A program made the position numbers and the translations under genes. This document shows, piece by piece, positions 35,407 through 45,198 of a stretch of 64,000 bases of DNA (positions within the stretch are counted from its first letter, which is position 1; each line of letters opens with the position of its first letter). Below the pieces are notes generated by a model that saw only the letters and a program-made list of their open reading frames with translations, made no database searches and was not told the origin of the DNA. The DNA is from Kingdonia uniflora (taxonomy: Eukaryota; Streptophyta; Magnoliopsida; Ranunculales; Circaeasteraceae): assembly GCA_014058105.1 (NCBI GenBank), contig JACGCM010001245.1, positions 1,178,001-1,242,000 of the forward strand. The letters are read 5' to 3'.

Positions 35407-35740
35407 ATGGTGTGGACTCGATCTGAGATAATTCATTATGCCGCTAAGGGGCGATTGACGATAAAGATAGCTGAAGTGCGAAAGCAGATTTTTGGACTTT
35501 TGGATTATGATGCTAAACTGCTAGTAAGGGGGGTTCAAGTCGAAGGTTTAGATGGGATTGGCAGGGAACGCGAGTACGAACGTCATTTCCATGAAGAGAT
35601 GTTTTAAGAAATCGTGGTGGACCCTGCAGCTTGAAAAGATGTATTGAGATTGCTTACTGTAGAGGAGATCAAATTGGAAGATGTGAGGATTGTTGGAGGA
35701 TATCTAATCGGATGTGGTTCCCCAGGACATTAAGGCTATT
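35407..35740 (+). pseudogene. Antisense ORF 2 of element A
   Basis: It begins MVWTRSEIIHYAAKG and continues LTIKIAEVRKQIFGLLDYD, then past a stop EIVVDPAA and VRIVGGYLIGCG. Element B has the same protein-like text at 46372-46720. No recognised domain. Confidence 0.5.
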
Positions 35741-36057
35741 TTAGATGTAATTATATGTGAGCTAAATAAAATGAATGTAAATATGGATGGCATGAATGTA
35801 TGTAATTATATGAGTTTGAATAATTTTAAAAAAATGGAATGAGCATAATAGTTTAATCGGTCCTCTATTTTTACGAATGTTGTTTATGACTGTTATAAAA
35901 AAACTAATTTGAAAAGTTTTGAAATTTCGAGAACTTTGGAAATAACGTCACTAATTCTATAAGAAGAAGATGAAAAAGTAGAAAAAATAAGGAGCTTCTG
36001 ATTTTATCTCTTGTGCAAAAGCTGCAAAAACCCGATTGCGTGTATGCGTGAGTCATT

Positions 36058-36490
36058 ATGAGTGTGGTGAGGTCAGAGGGAGATTTGGAAAAGAAAGATA
36101 AAAATAGATTAAAATATAAGGCAAAGGTCAATGATGGGAAAGCGTTTTCATCAAAAAGGTACAAGACGTCTGATATTGATAGTGGAAGGGATGCCTCAAT
36201 TCCAAAACCAAGGACAGCTCGTGCGAGGCACAATATCTGCCAACAGTTGGAGAGAGAAAATATAAATACTATTTTATCTTCGTCATTCAAACGCTCTTCA
36301 ACGTCTGAAAACTTGATGAACAGTGAGAGAGGAAGGAAGATGAAAAGCAAAAGTAGCAGAGAACCTTATGAGGATTTAATCGAAAGCGACCACTAGTCAA
36401 AGGGAGAGAGGGTTGCTGAGACTGAGACAAGAAGGTGGTTATACAGCAGCATTGTGAGGCAAGGATTTGGCGCTGCATCAGATTCACATT
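36058..36490 (+). pseudogene. Antisense ORF 3 of element A (basic)
   Basis: MSVVRSEGDLEKKDKN opens a Lys/Arg/Ser-rich protein with ARARHNICQQLERENIN, ending near a GGTTAGTAG donor-like site at about 36501. A sister copy is at 46985-47200. Its basic, disordered character suggests nucleic-acid binding, but that is only inference. Confidence 0.5.
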
Positions 36491-36803
36491 CTGACATAGA
36501 AGGTTAGTAGAAGATTTATATTGTATGTATATATTTTTGAAGATCATATTCTGTTTTTAGGCAAATCTAAAAATTACTATTTATAGTAATTTATGAAAAC
36601 CTATTTGATGTACGATATATGAAAGATATTGGTATGCGAATGATGTATGCGATAATGATAGATACCTGGACTTATATGTAGGTCTATCGTGATGAATATT
36701 TGTGTAGGATCAAACCCTCGTCTGCAAATTTTTAGTTGATATGGTGAGTTCACCTGTTAATGAGGCGTAGACCTATGGTCAATCGGTAGAGTCTGAAATT
36801 GTA

Positions 36804-37492
36804 ATGTCTGATAGTGAAGAAGAAGTAGGGGTTGATCAATTTCCAGATTTCCCTAGAAGATTGGTAACCTATCCTCCTCGCTCTGATATGTTCAATGAGT
36901 TCTTTAAAGCCAAGGCTTCTTTAGGGGGTAGATGGCGTAGGTGTATAGAACACGCTGGTAGGCAATTTAGGGGTTGCACTGTAGCAACGGGAGATGAATA
37001 TTTTTATCTGTTGGTTGATTTGGAGAAGGATAAAAGAGATAGGGGTATAAAAAAATCGATCTCTTTGGACTACTTCAATATGAATTTTCAGAGCGAACTA
37101 TTGTGTTACCTGTCTCAGTTGGAGTACGGGTTGAGTATTCCCCTTTACAATCTGGCGAAAGGGATTATAAGCACAATTGGAGAATGTCCTGTTCAGTTGA
37201 ACAGGGACATGTGAGAGGGGAGGTGATAAGTGTTTGCAAATTTCTTAATAAATGGTGGGAAGGGGATAGGCGAATGAGGAGTATATCCCTTGAGGATGTT
37301 TTACAGTTTTATGGGGTAAAAGACTTTTCTGCAAGTGAAGGGGCATATTTTTTTGTGAGCTCGACTCGGCCTCATTTCTTAGATCTGAACTCAGCAGGTC
37401 AGCCATCGAATGATAATGTGATATAAGTGAAGGGTGATTGCCTTCAGAGAGATGGCGAAGAATCCATGGAACTTCTGTTTAGAACTATAAAA
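36804..37492 (+). pseudogene. Antisense ORF 4, plant transposon-type domain
   Basis: The protein starts MSDSEEEVGVDQFPDFP and carries LCYLSQLEYGLSIPLYNLAK, then NLAKGIISTIGECPVQLNRD, WEGDRRMRSISLEDVLQFYG and GAYFFVSSTRPHFLDLN. This layout (a Pro-Leu helix, a region on residence in a hydrophobic core, then a Tyr-Phe strand) resembles the plant putative gypsy-type transposon domain (Transposase_28 / PF04195-like). A stop at 37212 and a small insertion break the frame relative to element B; a second stop replaces Trp near 37424. Sister copy: 47982-48458. Confidence 0.55.
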
Positions 37493-37582
37493 TAAGTAGT
37501 AAGTATAACAATGTATAATGTTTATATAAGATTGATATATTGAAATTGTATGTTGTTTGCTGATGAAAATGTGTTGTGAATG

Positions 37583-38609
37583 ACAGGCCCTAAATCTCAG
37601 GTGACGAGAAAGGAGTCATTGTTGGATACAGTTGCTCAGGAAGGGACACAGCTCAGGGCTGTGTTGGAAGAACTTGGCATTAGCAGGCTGAAACGTGCTA
37701 ACAACCAATTTAAAAATGTTCAAATATCTCAATTGATAAGGCTAATGATGGGATTTGACAGCAGCAAGAAGAAGGGAGCTGATGGGAAAGGCGAGTAAAA
37801 TTGCCAAGGCCCCTGAAGTAGACTACATGGGGTTACCGGAGTCTACTACGTCGAGCAAGCTAGCTCGAATATTTCCCAAGAAGTAAATGCTAAAGTGTCC
37901 TTCGACCTCTAGAACCATGGGAAGTGGCGAGGTTATAGGAAAGGCGAAAAAGAGAAGAGTAGAACCTTCTGAAACATTGGGGGTGAAGGTCATTGAAGAT
38001 CGATCTGTTATAGAAGATGAGATGAGAAAGGTGGAGGAAAGGGCTAGGCTGGCAGCTCTCCGCGGGGAAGAGGAGATGAGCAAAATGGTAGGTTGATATG
38101 CTTTGAATATGTGATAAATTTTAGTATTGCGACTCGAACTAATAATAAGGTTGATTTTGTTTATTTTGTAGGATGCTCGTCTGATGAAGGGGATATGCCT
38201 CAGGGTCAAGGAGGAGAAGGTTGAGTTAAAGAAAGTGAGAGTCAAGCTTGAGAAGAAGGTAGCTCGATTGAATGATGATTTATTCATGGAGGGAAAGCGT
38301 CTGGAGGCCTTGAAGGCTTTGTAATGGGTGGAGATCAACAATCTTACTGCAGAGGCGAGAGTAAATTTTGTGGAGGTGGTCACTGTGCGGGATAGACTCG
38401 GGTGCCACCATATATCAAAGGGGTATTCTAAAGATGAGGTAGATGCCATTAGGGCTTACATTTACGTAGAGGAGGAGGAAAACGATGAGGTGGAAGATGT
38501 TGCTATTAGAGTTATGGGCGGGCTGGATGGTGTCTCACCCCAAACGGTGCGAGACAACCAAGGGGATGACAATGAACTCCCAGAGGGGGAAAATGAGAAG
38601 GTAGAGTAA
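37583..38609 (+). pseudogene. Antisense gene: coiled-coil exons, element A
   Basis: After an acceptor-like TGACAG (to about 37586) comes RKESLLDTVAQEGTQLRAVL. Text with SSKLARIFPKK and then RSVIEDEMRKVEERARLAAL runs to a donor-like GGTAGGTTG near 38090. It resumes after TTTTGTAG (38171) with DARLMKGICLRVKEEKVELK and long Glu/Lys heptads to 38609. The same exon and junction pattern recurs in element B. The product would be a long coiled coil; its role is unknown. Confidence 0.5.
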
Positions 38610-40480
38610 AATGATGATTCTGTGATTGTATAAATATTTGAGTTTGTAAACTGATTGGATATTTCTTGTTGGATAGAATTATGTAGGCTAAGTCACTTTT
38701 GTAAACCTTACTGTGGGAACTTAAGGACATGCGCCTCAGAATAAAAGATTTAAAGACTGAGCTCGCTAAGGAGAGAGATGCCTCAGCATCCCTGTTGTCT
38801 TTGTAAGCAGAGCTGCAGGTTAGAACAACAATAAATATTTGACTTGTATGCTTCATTAGTATAGAGCTACAAAGTAATAAATAGAGTGTAGAGATAGACC
38901 AAAAACTGTTATCGGTTTAGGGGCAATGATACTGAAATGGTGTATAGGAAATACCAAAGTATTAACAAATTAAAGTATAGAGAATGTGTACCTTAGACTT
39001 GGAAGTATACGTTATGGAGCATCCATCTAAGATTGTACTTTGACCTTAAGTTTAGAAGTAGTTTTACACAGTAGATGTTCGAAAAAAATAGATATCTTGT
39101 TAGAAATGAGATTTATGTGTTGAAGGAGTATTCTGAATCGAACTTGATATATTGTATCTATAATGTACAGGTCGAATTGGATTTAGCTCACTCGAGCGAA
39201 AGTGAGGCACGCTAATATAACCAAGAATTTGCTAAGGAGTTTGACAGGATGAGAGAGGTAAATGAAGATAGAGAAGATCACCATGTAAAAGTATACTTCA
39301 ATTTTGTTGAGACAAACCAAATGATGGACACTTAAAATGACCACTATTCCCCTATGACTTAATGTTTATTATTCTTAATTTTATTGTTAAACATGACTTA
39401 TAAAACCAATTTTTATATTTCAGGTCACATAAAGCTCATTTACCAAATATGTGCAAATACCGGGATGTATAGCTCAAAGGATGAACTGCTGGAGAAGAAT
39501 GTAGAGTTGTCAAACACAAGAGTCCCACATGGGGAGGTTACAATTTTGGAGGATAACTCTTGGAGGTTACAAATTTATGTACATTCATGGCATAGGTTAT
39601 AAATCTCATATTAAATGTAAGAACCCTCTCCTTCATCTATAAAAGGAGAGGTGGTGAGCTTATAAGATCATCCAATTTTGAGAGCTTGAGAAAATTATTG
39701 TAATAAAGTAAGAGCAGAGAGCATTGTTGGAGAACTTAAAGCAAAATTTGAGCATTTGAAGAATTTTGTAAGTCTTATATCATCTAATAAAGTTCTTATT
39801 TTTCTTCCTTGTTTATCATGAATTCTTCTTTACTTCGTTGTTTTACTTTATTCTTTATGGCTAGCTAAGTCTCTTCTCTAGGGGGGGATAAAGCCAAAAA
39901 TATGTTAAATATGTAGACTTGCATGTATTAACCCAAATAAGCTTTTATTGTAAAAGTTCATCTCTATATTGTTATATTATATTATTGGTCAATGTCCATG
40001 AGATATAGACCAAGTTTTGTGATTAAGAATATAGTTATCCTAAATTTTTTATTTTATTCACATTAAATGCTCGACATTCAAGAGATTCACGGTTTGCAGT
40101 TAGCATTTGTATGCTTTCACATTTCGTATTTTCATACTTGAAAGTCATGTATTTTATGTAGTTTAAAATGAAACATCATGATAAAATATGAACTAACTTG
40201 ATTTGAGATCATAAACTATTATCTTTACTATGGGTAACTATTGTTAGTTTATATATTCGGTATAATTAAGGTGGATTCTTTCCCTAGGTTTTTTAATTAT
40301 TGTCTAAAACCCAATATTTGACTTCATTAGCATAAGTATTTTACATCTTTGAATCACAAGACAACCATTTTCTAGTCCCGTTCGGAAGTGAACGACACCT
40401 GATTTTTACACATACTAACTACCGGATTTTGACTATTATCACCAAACTGCTGTCGACCTAGCTCGGTAGATTGAAGAGAA
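38610..40480. other. Antisense gene introns/insert, element A
   Basis: Short coiled-coil exon-like pieces occur (about 38725-38815 LKDMRLRIKDLKTELAKERD and about 39170-39290). An unrelated insert lies between about 39310 and 40450 that element B lacks at the matching place: B passes directly from about 50260 to the next coiled-coil block. The insert has no recognisable gene; its left part contains a TATAAAAGGAGAGG-like promoter motif near 39639, so a solo LTR or small insertion is possible. Confidence 0.4.
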
Positions 40481-41640
40481 GGATGTCAAAATTAAAAAGG
40501 GGAAATTAGAGCTCGTAGAGATCAAAGAACACGTAGTGAAGCTCAAAAGTTAAAATGACGCGATGATAGTAAAGAGTAGGGATGCAGATATGGCTCAATA
40601 CCGTATATAGGTGTTGGAAAGATCAGAGGAAGGGTAAAATCGTTTTGTGGCCAATTTAAAGGATGAATTAATCAGGAAAACGAATAAAAAAGAGTACACT
40701 CAGAACGACGCAATTGAATACCAGAAATGAGCTGGAGCGATTGATGAGAAAAATGGTTGAGAAAGATGGTGAGCTGAACAAAGATCGAGATAATCTATCC
40801 ACCTCTGTAGTTATAGTTGAGCAGGTGTCTACAATCCTACCTGTTAAAGATATAGGGTTCCGGATGGTGCAACGGAAGTGTGATAAGTTGAATGAAAGGG
40901 TGACGCAATTGAAGACCGAATTGGCGCATGCCAATTCGCGTGCCAGGAATGTCGAGGCTGGAAAATGCTTAAGAAAGAATAAAAATGATACAAAGGTTTC
41001 CTTTGTTCATGGGAATGTAGTCAGCCTGTCAGCTCGAATAAGAGAGTTGGAGAGGGATGTAGCCAGAACTTAAGGTTTTGCACGGAAAGGAGTTGAGAGG
41101 TTAAGGGAGTGTGAAAGGAAACTGGATGCTGCTTTTTTTAGGGAGCAGGGGTTAGAGCGGGTTATTAGAGGAAAGGAGATTTTGATACAAAAGAAAGATG
41201 AATTGTTACAGAAAATTCCAGTTGGGGTAGATTAAATAGGAGGATTGAGGAACTTTGAGTTCAGGTGGCAGATTTAAGGGCAATTAATCAGGCTGAATCA
41301 GCTAAAGCTGACAAGAAATCGGAAGAAAACATTACATTCACAGTTCGAATAGATAGTAAAATGAAAAGGCAAAAAAAGGTGTACAAGGTTAGAAGTTCGC
41401 CTTCAGCGGGCGAGAGCAAACTTTTCTATGACAGTTTTAGCTCATGCAATACACTTAGACTTGTTGAGGGTGGTGATCGCCTATTTTCTAAAGGAGGTAA
41501 AAAGGCTTGAGTTGGAAAGAGATACCTTGTTCAATTGTTTGTCAGACAGGGGATGTATTTGCAGAGCTAATAAAGATCGAGGAAATTGTATGGCCTCCAT
41601 GGAAATGGATTTAGGCCCTCGACCTACTGAATTTATATAG
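40480..41640 (+). pseudogene. Antisense gene: C-terminal coiled coil, element A
   Basis: Plus-strand frames 40714-41073, 41265-41510 and 41428-41640 carry heptad-rich text such as RNELERLMRKMVEKDGELNK and LNERVTQLKTELAHANSRA, ending with LERDTLFNCLSDRGCICRAN and LGPRPTEFI before a stop at 41638. The last motif is conserved in element B (about 51330-51455), marking the true C-terminus of the antisense protein. Confidence 0.55.
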
Positions 41641-41805
41641 CAGGGCGGGATTGTTGTGAATGCTTGAGCTCGATAATTTATGGCTGATTGACCACCTGTT
41701 ACAGAAGAAAGCACAACTGACATCCCAACAACAAAAAATAATCCATTGTAGTTGTTGTATATGTAACCTGAAATGAAATGTAGCTGTTACAGACATGTTG
41801 AGAGA

Positions 41806-42140
41806 TGAAAGCTAGTTTTACCTTTGCTTTATCTTATGTCTGGTAGAGTCTTTGATTGAAAACTAGTATCATGTTCGTTTTAATAGCAGAGATTAAATAG
41901 GGTCAGCCAAACTAAGTATTATCCTTGATTTAACTGGTATGATGTCGCAACCATATTGAGGTAGATGAAAGCTAGTTTTACCTTGCTTTATCTTATGCCT
42001 GGTAGAGTCTTTGATTAAAAACTAGTATTACCTTTGTTTTAATCACAGAGATTTAATAGAGTCAGCCAAACCAAGTGTTATCCTTGATTTAACTGGTATA
42101 GAGGTCGATTAAAATATAGTATTACCTATGCTTTAATCTA
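41806..42140. repeat. Tandem repeats downstream of pol, element A
   Basis: Diverged units share GAAAGCTAGTTTTACC, CTTTATCTTATG and ACTAGTATTACCTTTG-like text. Here a longer unit of about 150-160 bp is duplicated (from about 41806 and about 41966), followed by one partial short unit. Confidence 0.8.
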
Positions 42141-42307
42141 TGTATTGTCTACAGAGTAGAGAGATATGTAGGAGAAAAACTTGTAAGTTTTATTGAATAG
42201 ATAAGGATGTACACTAGATGGAGATGAAAATCTTACTTTTTAAATTGAAAAAGCAAGAAATGGAAATAGAGTAGTGAGGGACTTAACGATAGTACCGTTT
42301 TAGTCGC

Positions 42308-43518
42308 CTAGTGTTTCAAGGTTTTGAGATTGTGAACTCCCTCTTCTATCATGAGGTAATATGATTCCATGCCTGAGAGACCTGTAATAAGGAATGGACC
42401 CTCCCAATTGTCTGTCAGTTTCCTAATATGAGGCTCTTTGCAGTGTTGAGGGATATCTCTAAGGACAAGATCATCAATTTGGAAGGTACGACTTCTGACT
42501 CGGTTGTTGTACGAATTGGCCAGTTTATGGTGATATCGACCTAGATTAGCGATAGCGCGTTCCCTAGTATCATCAATCCAATTAAGGTTGTAGGCCAATT
42601 CGAACTCATTTTCCTAGCTAGCTAAATCGTAATCTTTGACTGGATGATGGTATTCTGAGGGAATCACGGCTTCAGTACCATAGGCGAGGAGGAATTAAGT
42701 ATAGCCTGTTGATTGGCATAGAGTGCTGCAATATGCCCATAAGACATGAGGAAGTTCTCGAACCCAATTTCCTTTTTTCTGTGAATGAAGCTTTTCTTGA
42801 GTCCATCCACGATGGTTTTGTTGGTGATTTGGGCTTGGCTATTGTCTTGAGGGTAGTAGGGATTGGATGGTGTGTAGATGTTATATTGCTGGTCGAGGAA
42901 AGCTACGACCTTTTCTCCAACAAATTGGGGACCGTTATCGATACGAATTAGATGGGGGCACCCAAACTGAGTGATAATATGTTCCCAGATAAAAGAAATG
43001 GCTTCTTCTTCTCTGGATCGACAGAGTGGAACTGCTTCTATCCATTTTGTAAAATAATTGGCAGCTACGAGTAGGTGACGGCGGATACCTGGATAATTGG
43101 GAAATTCGCTGACAAGATCGAGTGCCCATCGTTTGAATGGAAAAAACACCTTGCTTACATGGAGTTCAAGCGTAGGGGCGCGTATTATTTACCCATGTTG
43201 TTGATATGTGTCACAACACCTTGCTTGCGCATGCCTGACCAGAATACTCCTTGCGTAATTACTTTGTTTGCTAGTAATCGACTTGTGGCGTGGGAGCCAC
43301 AAGTTTCTTCAAGTAATTTGCAGAGTATCTCATCTACTTTCTCTCTGGAGAGGCATTTGAGGTAAATCCCCGTGACTGAACTCTGGTATAAGGCACCATT
43401 TTGATTTGTGTAGTGCTTTGAGTTGTCTATCAACTATCGGCGTTCCTTCTGATCTCCTAGAAGTGGTCCTTTGCATTTGTTGCCGATATCGAGATAGGCT
43501 AAGAAAGGCTTTCACCAA
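42308..43518 (-). pseudogene. Element A integrase
   Basis: Pieces in order are an N-terminal zinc-like region (EETCGSHATSRLLANKVI), then the core WALDLVSEFPNY (first Asp), FTKWIEAVPL and IRIDNGPQFVG (second Asp). The third acidic motif, usually GQAE, reads SQAQITNKT, so the catalytic Glu is Gln (CAA, 42831-42829). The C-terminal part ELAYNLNWIDDTRERAI and RSRTFQIDDLVLRD (42598-42308) follows after a frame break. Integrase would insert the cDNA; this copy cannot. Confidence 0.85.
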
Positions 43519-43744
43519 TTGTTGTCTTCCTCTTTATCTCCCTCAGTGTTGATCGTACATACAAAAATACGATTAATGTTAGGGGTTGAAATTACTTCGA
43601 TCTTAAGATATCGATCTTTTGTTCCCAAGACCCCGGTTAGATATGCCAAGGAATCGGCGTATCTATTTTTACCTCAAGGGAGATAATCAAGAGTTGCTTG
43701 CGCAAACTTGCTTATCCTATCTGCAATGAGGGCTACTTATTCGA

Positions 43745-44068
43745 TCATTTTCCATTCTTCTTGTATTGTTCAGAGTAATGGTGGATGATGAGTAGGAAAT
43801 CTGTATAAACTGACAGTTCTGGGACGCCGAGCTCAAGTGTGAAGTCGAGTCTATAAATGTGAGCTTCGTACTCGGTGACATTGTTTGAGGCCTCAAAATC
43901 CCAATGGATTAATTTCTTAATTCTGTCGTTGGAAGGGGTAATCAATACGATTTTAATTCCTGACCCTGCGGGTCCTGCTGATCCATCTGGAAATAGCTTT
44001 GCTGGTGGCTTTTCAGAGTCCCAATCTTTCCCATACAGAAACCTTGGAAGCTTCTGGAAAATGATCAC
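43745..44068 (-). pseudogene. Element A RNase H
   Basis: The second, plant Tat/Ogre-type RNase H begins at KLFPDGSAGPAGSGIKIVL (first Asp) and continues with NNVTEYEAHIYRLDF (Glu) and VYTDFLLIIHHYSEQYK (Asp). All three acidic positions are present, so this short domain is well preserved despite the deletion upstream. Confidence 0.8.
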
Positions 44069-44109
44069 GATCTCTTATTGGTAGAGCCTTCTGAGTATTT
44101 TACATAGCT

Positions 44110-44297
44110 TGCAAGGCAGTCTATATTGCTGTCATCTGGTCTTCATTTTGTGTGAGCGCTGTTAAACAAGCTTGTCGTTCGACGTCGATTTCCTTCTCAC
44201 GGAGCTCTCGGTCAAGAGTTAATTGACGTTTGAGCCCATTGCGTTTCTCTGTTTCAGTGTTGAGATTCGCCAGTAGCTCTGTAAGTTGTTCTGGCAT
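44110..44297 (-). pseudogene. Element A gag N-terminus (truncated)
   Basis: A Met at 44297 opens MPEQLTELLANLNTETEK, then LDRELREKEIDVERQACL, a charged helical stretch typical of the start of Tat-lineage gag. The frame meets a stop near 44120, and within about 50 bp the sequence becomes RNase H. The capsid domain, protease and RT have been deleted. Confidence 0.7.
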
Positions 44298-44407
44298 AAC
44301 AGAAAGATCGAGCTAGATTTCGGTTGTTGGTCGTCTGGAAGTAACCTTGATTTAATTTGAAGTAGAGTGAATGCATACCTTAGGATATCGTGAAAATGAT
44401 TTTCTTT

Positions 44408-44425
44408 CCCACAGACGATGCCAAA
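44408..44425 (-). other. Primer binding site / leader of element A
   Basis: The minus strand reads TTTGGCATCGTCTGTGGG directly after the LTR. This matches the TTGGCGCCGTCTGTGGG leader of many plant Tat-type elements apart from a few substitutions. The priming tRNA is not certain. Confidence 0.7.
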
Positions 44426-45035
44426 TATAATGGCCTAATTCTGTAAGCTCGAAGTGGCTTAGAATTAGCTTTTACACCAATGTATCTGTGACAGAAATCT
44501 GATAGAAAGTAAGAAATGACACAGGTAATTTAGCATGAAAAACCTTTGAATAGGTAAAAAACCACGACCTTGAGTTGAGGGTTTTTGTAATAGTGATTTT
44601 TATTGCTTGAGGCTGATATCTTATTACAAGTGATCTTTTGACTTAGAAATGCTTGATCTTGTGAATAAGATGTTTAAAGATTTTGAGAATCTAGTTTTCT
44701 TGGTGATTTATCATGTAATTTTTTGGTCCTTGTCTATTCTGGAACTTCTTCTTTATATAGACCTTCTCCGTAGTTCTTCATCATGTTGAAGTACGTTCTC
44801 CGAACAATATGATTAGTGGCGGTTGACTGAATAACTATTGAGTTCATGAGAGACAGGTGTCTTTAACTTATTCAGGTTATTTTGTTTGAGTTTGACCCAC
44901 GTTCTTATCAAGTTCGTAGAGTAGGTGGCAATGTTGATTGTTAAAGTCAAGTAGAGAATGCGTAAGTATGACATAGAGGTAGATTGAGCTTTGAAATAGC
45001 TCAATTTGGGTAAGGTCGAGGGGAAGGCTCCTATA
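44426..45035 (-). repeat. LTR3: 5' LTR of element A
   Basis: It starts TATAATGGCC (terminal TG mutated to TA) and ends CCTATA (CA to TA). A TATA box complement lies at about 44752-44760. The primer site adjoins its left end. Confidence 0.88.
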
Positions 45036-45040
45036 TAAAT
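45036..45040. repeat. Target-site duplication TAAAT (right)
   Basis: TAAAT immediately follows LTR3, after which element B resumes with AGTACCTATAC. Confidence 0.85.
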
Positions 45041-45198
45041 AGTACCTATACTGTGGATTTTGGAAAAGTACGCTGTGTTGAAAAATCTTTGGATTCTCTG
45101 AATTTTAATGGTGAAGACCCGACGAATGGTGTATGATGAGAGGTTTTCTGCTGAAATACAGAGATTCAAGTAGAGATATTTCAGGGATCAATCTTTGG

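Larger units (their letters stand above)
33258..45035 (-). mobile_element. Tat-like element A nested in element B
   Basis: This second copy of the same family is bounded by LTR2 (33258-33876) and LTR3 (44426-45035) and flanked by TAAAT on both sides. The internal order right to left is primer site, gag N-terminus, RNase H, integrase, tandem repeats, antisense gene. Protease, RT and most of gag are deleted. Its own copy of the insertion site (TTATATAAATAGTAC near 34140) is uninterrupted, which confirms the junction in B. Confidence 0.88.

Noticed and set aside
37823..38449. 208-codon minus-strand ORF inside element A
   Set aside because: Its Ser/Phe/Leu-rich translation is the antisense image of the Glu/Lys-rich coiled-coil exons, which are the frames conserved between copies A and B.
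32424..45040. Tandem LTR-internal-LTR-internal array made by unequal recombination between LTRs
   Set aside because: The three LTRs first suggested this, but the 5-bp TAAAT duplication around LTR2...LTR3 and the resumption of B internal sequence fit a nested insertion better.
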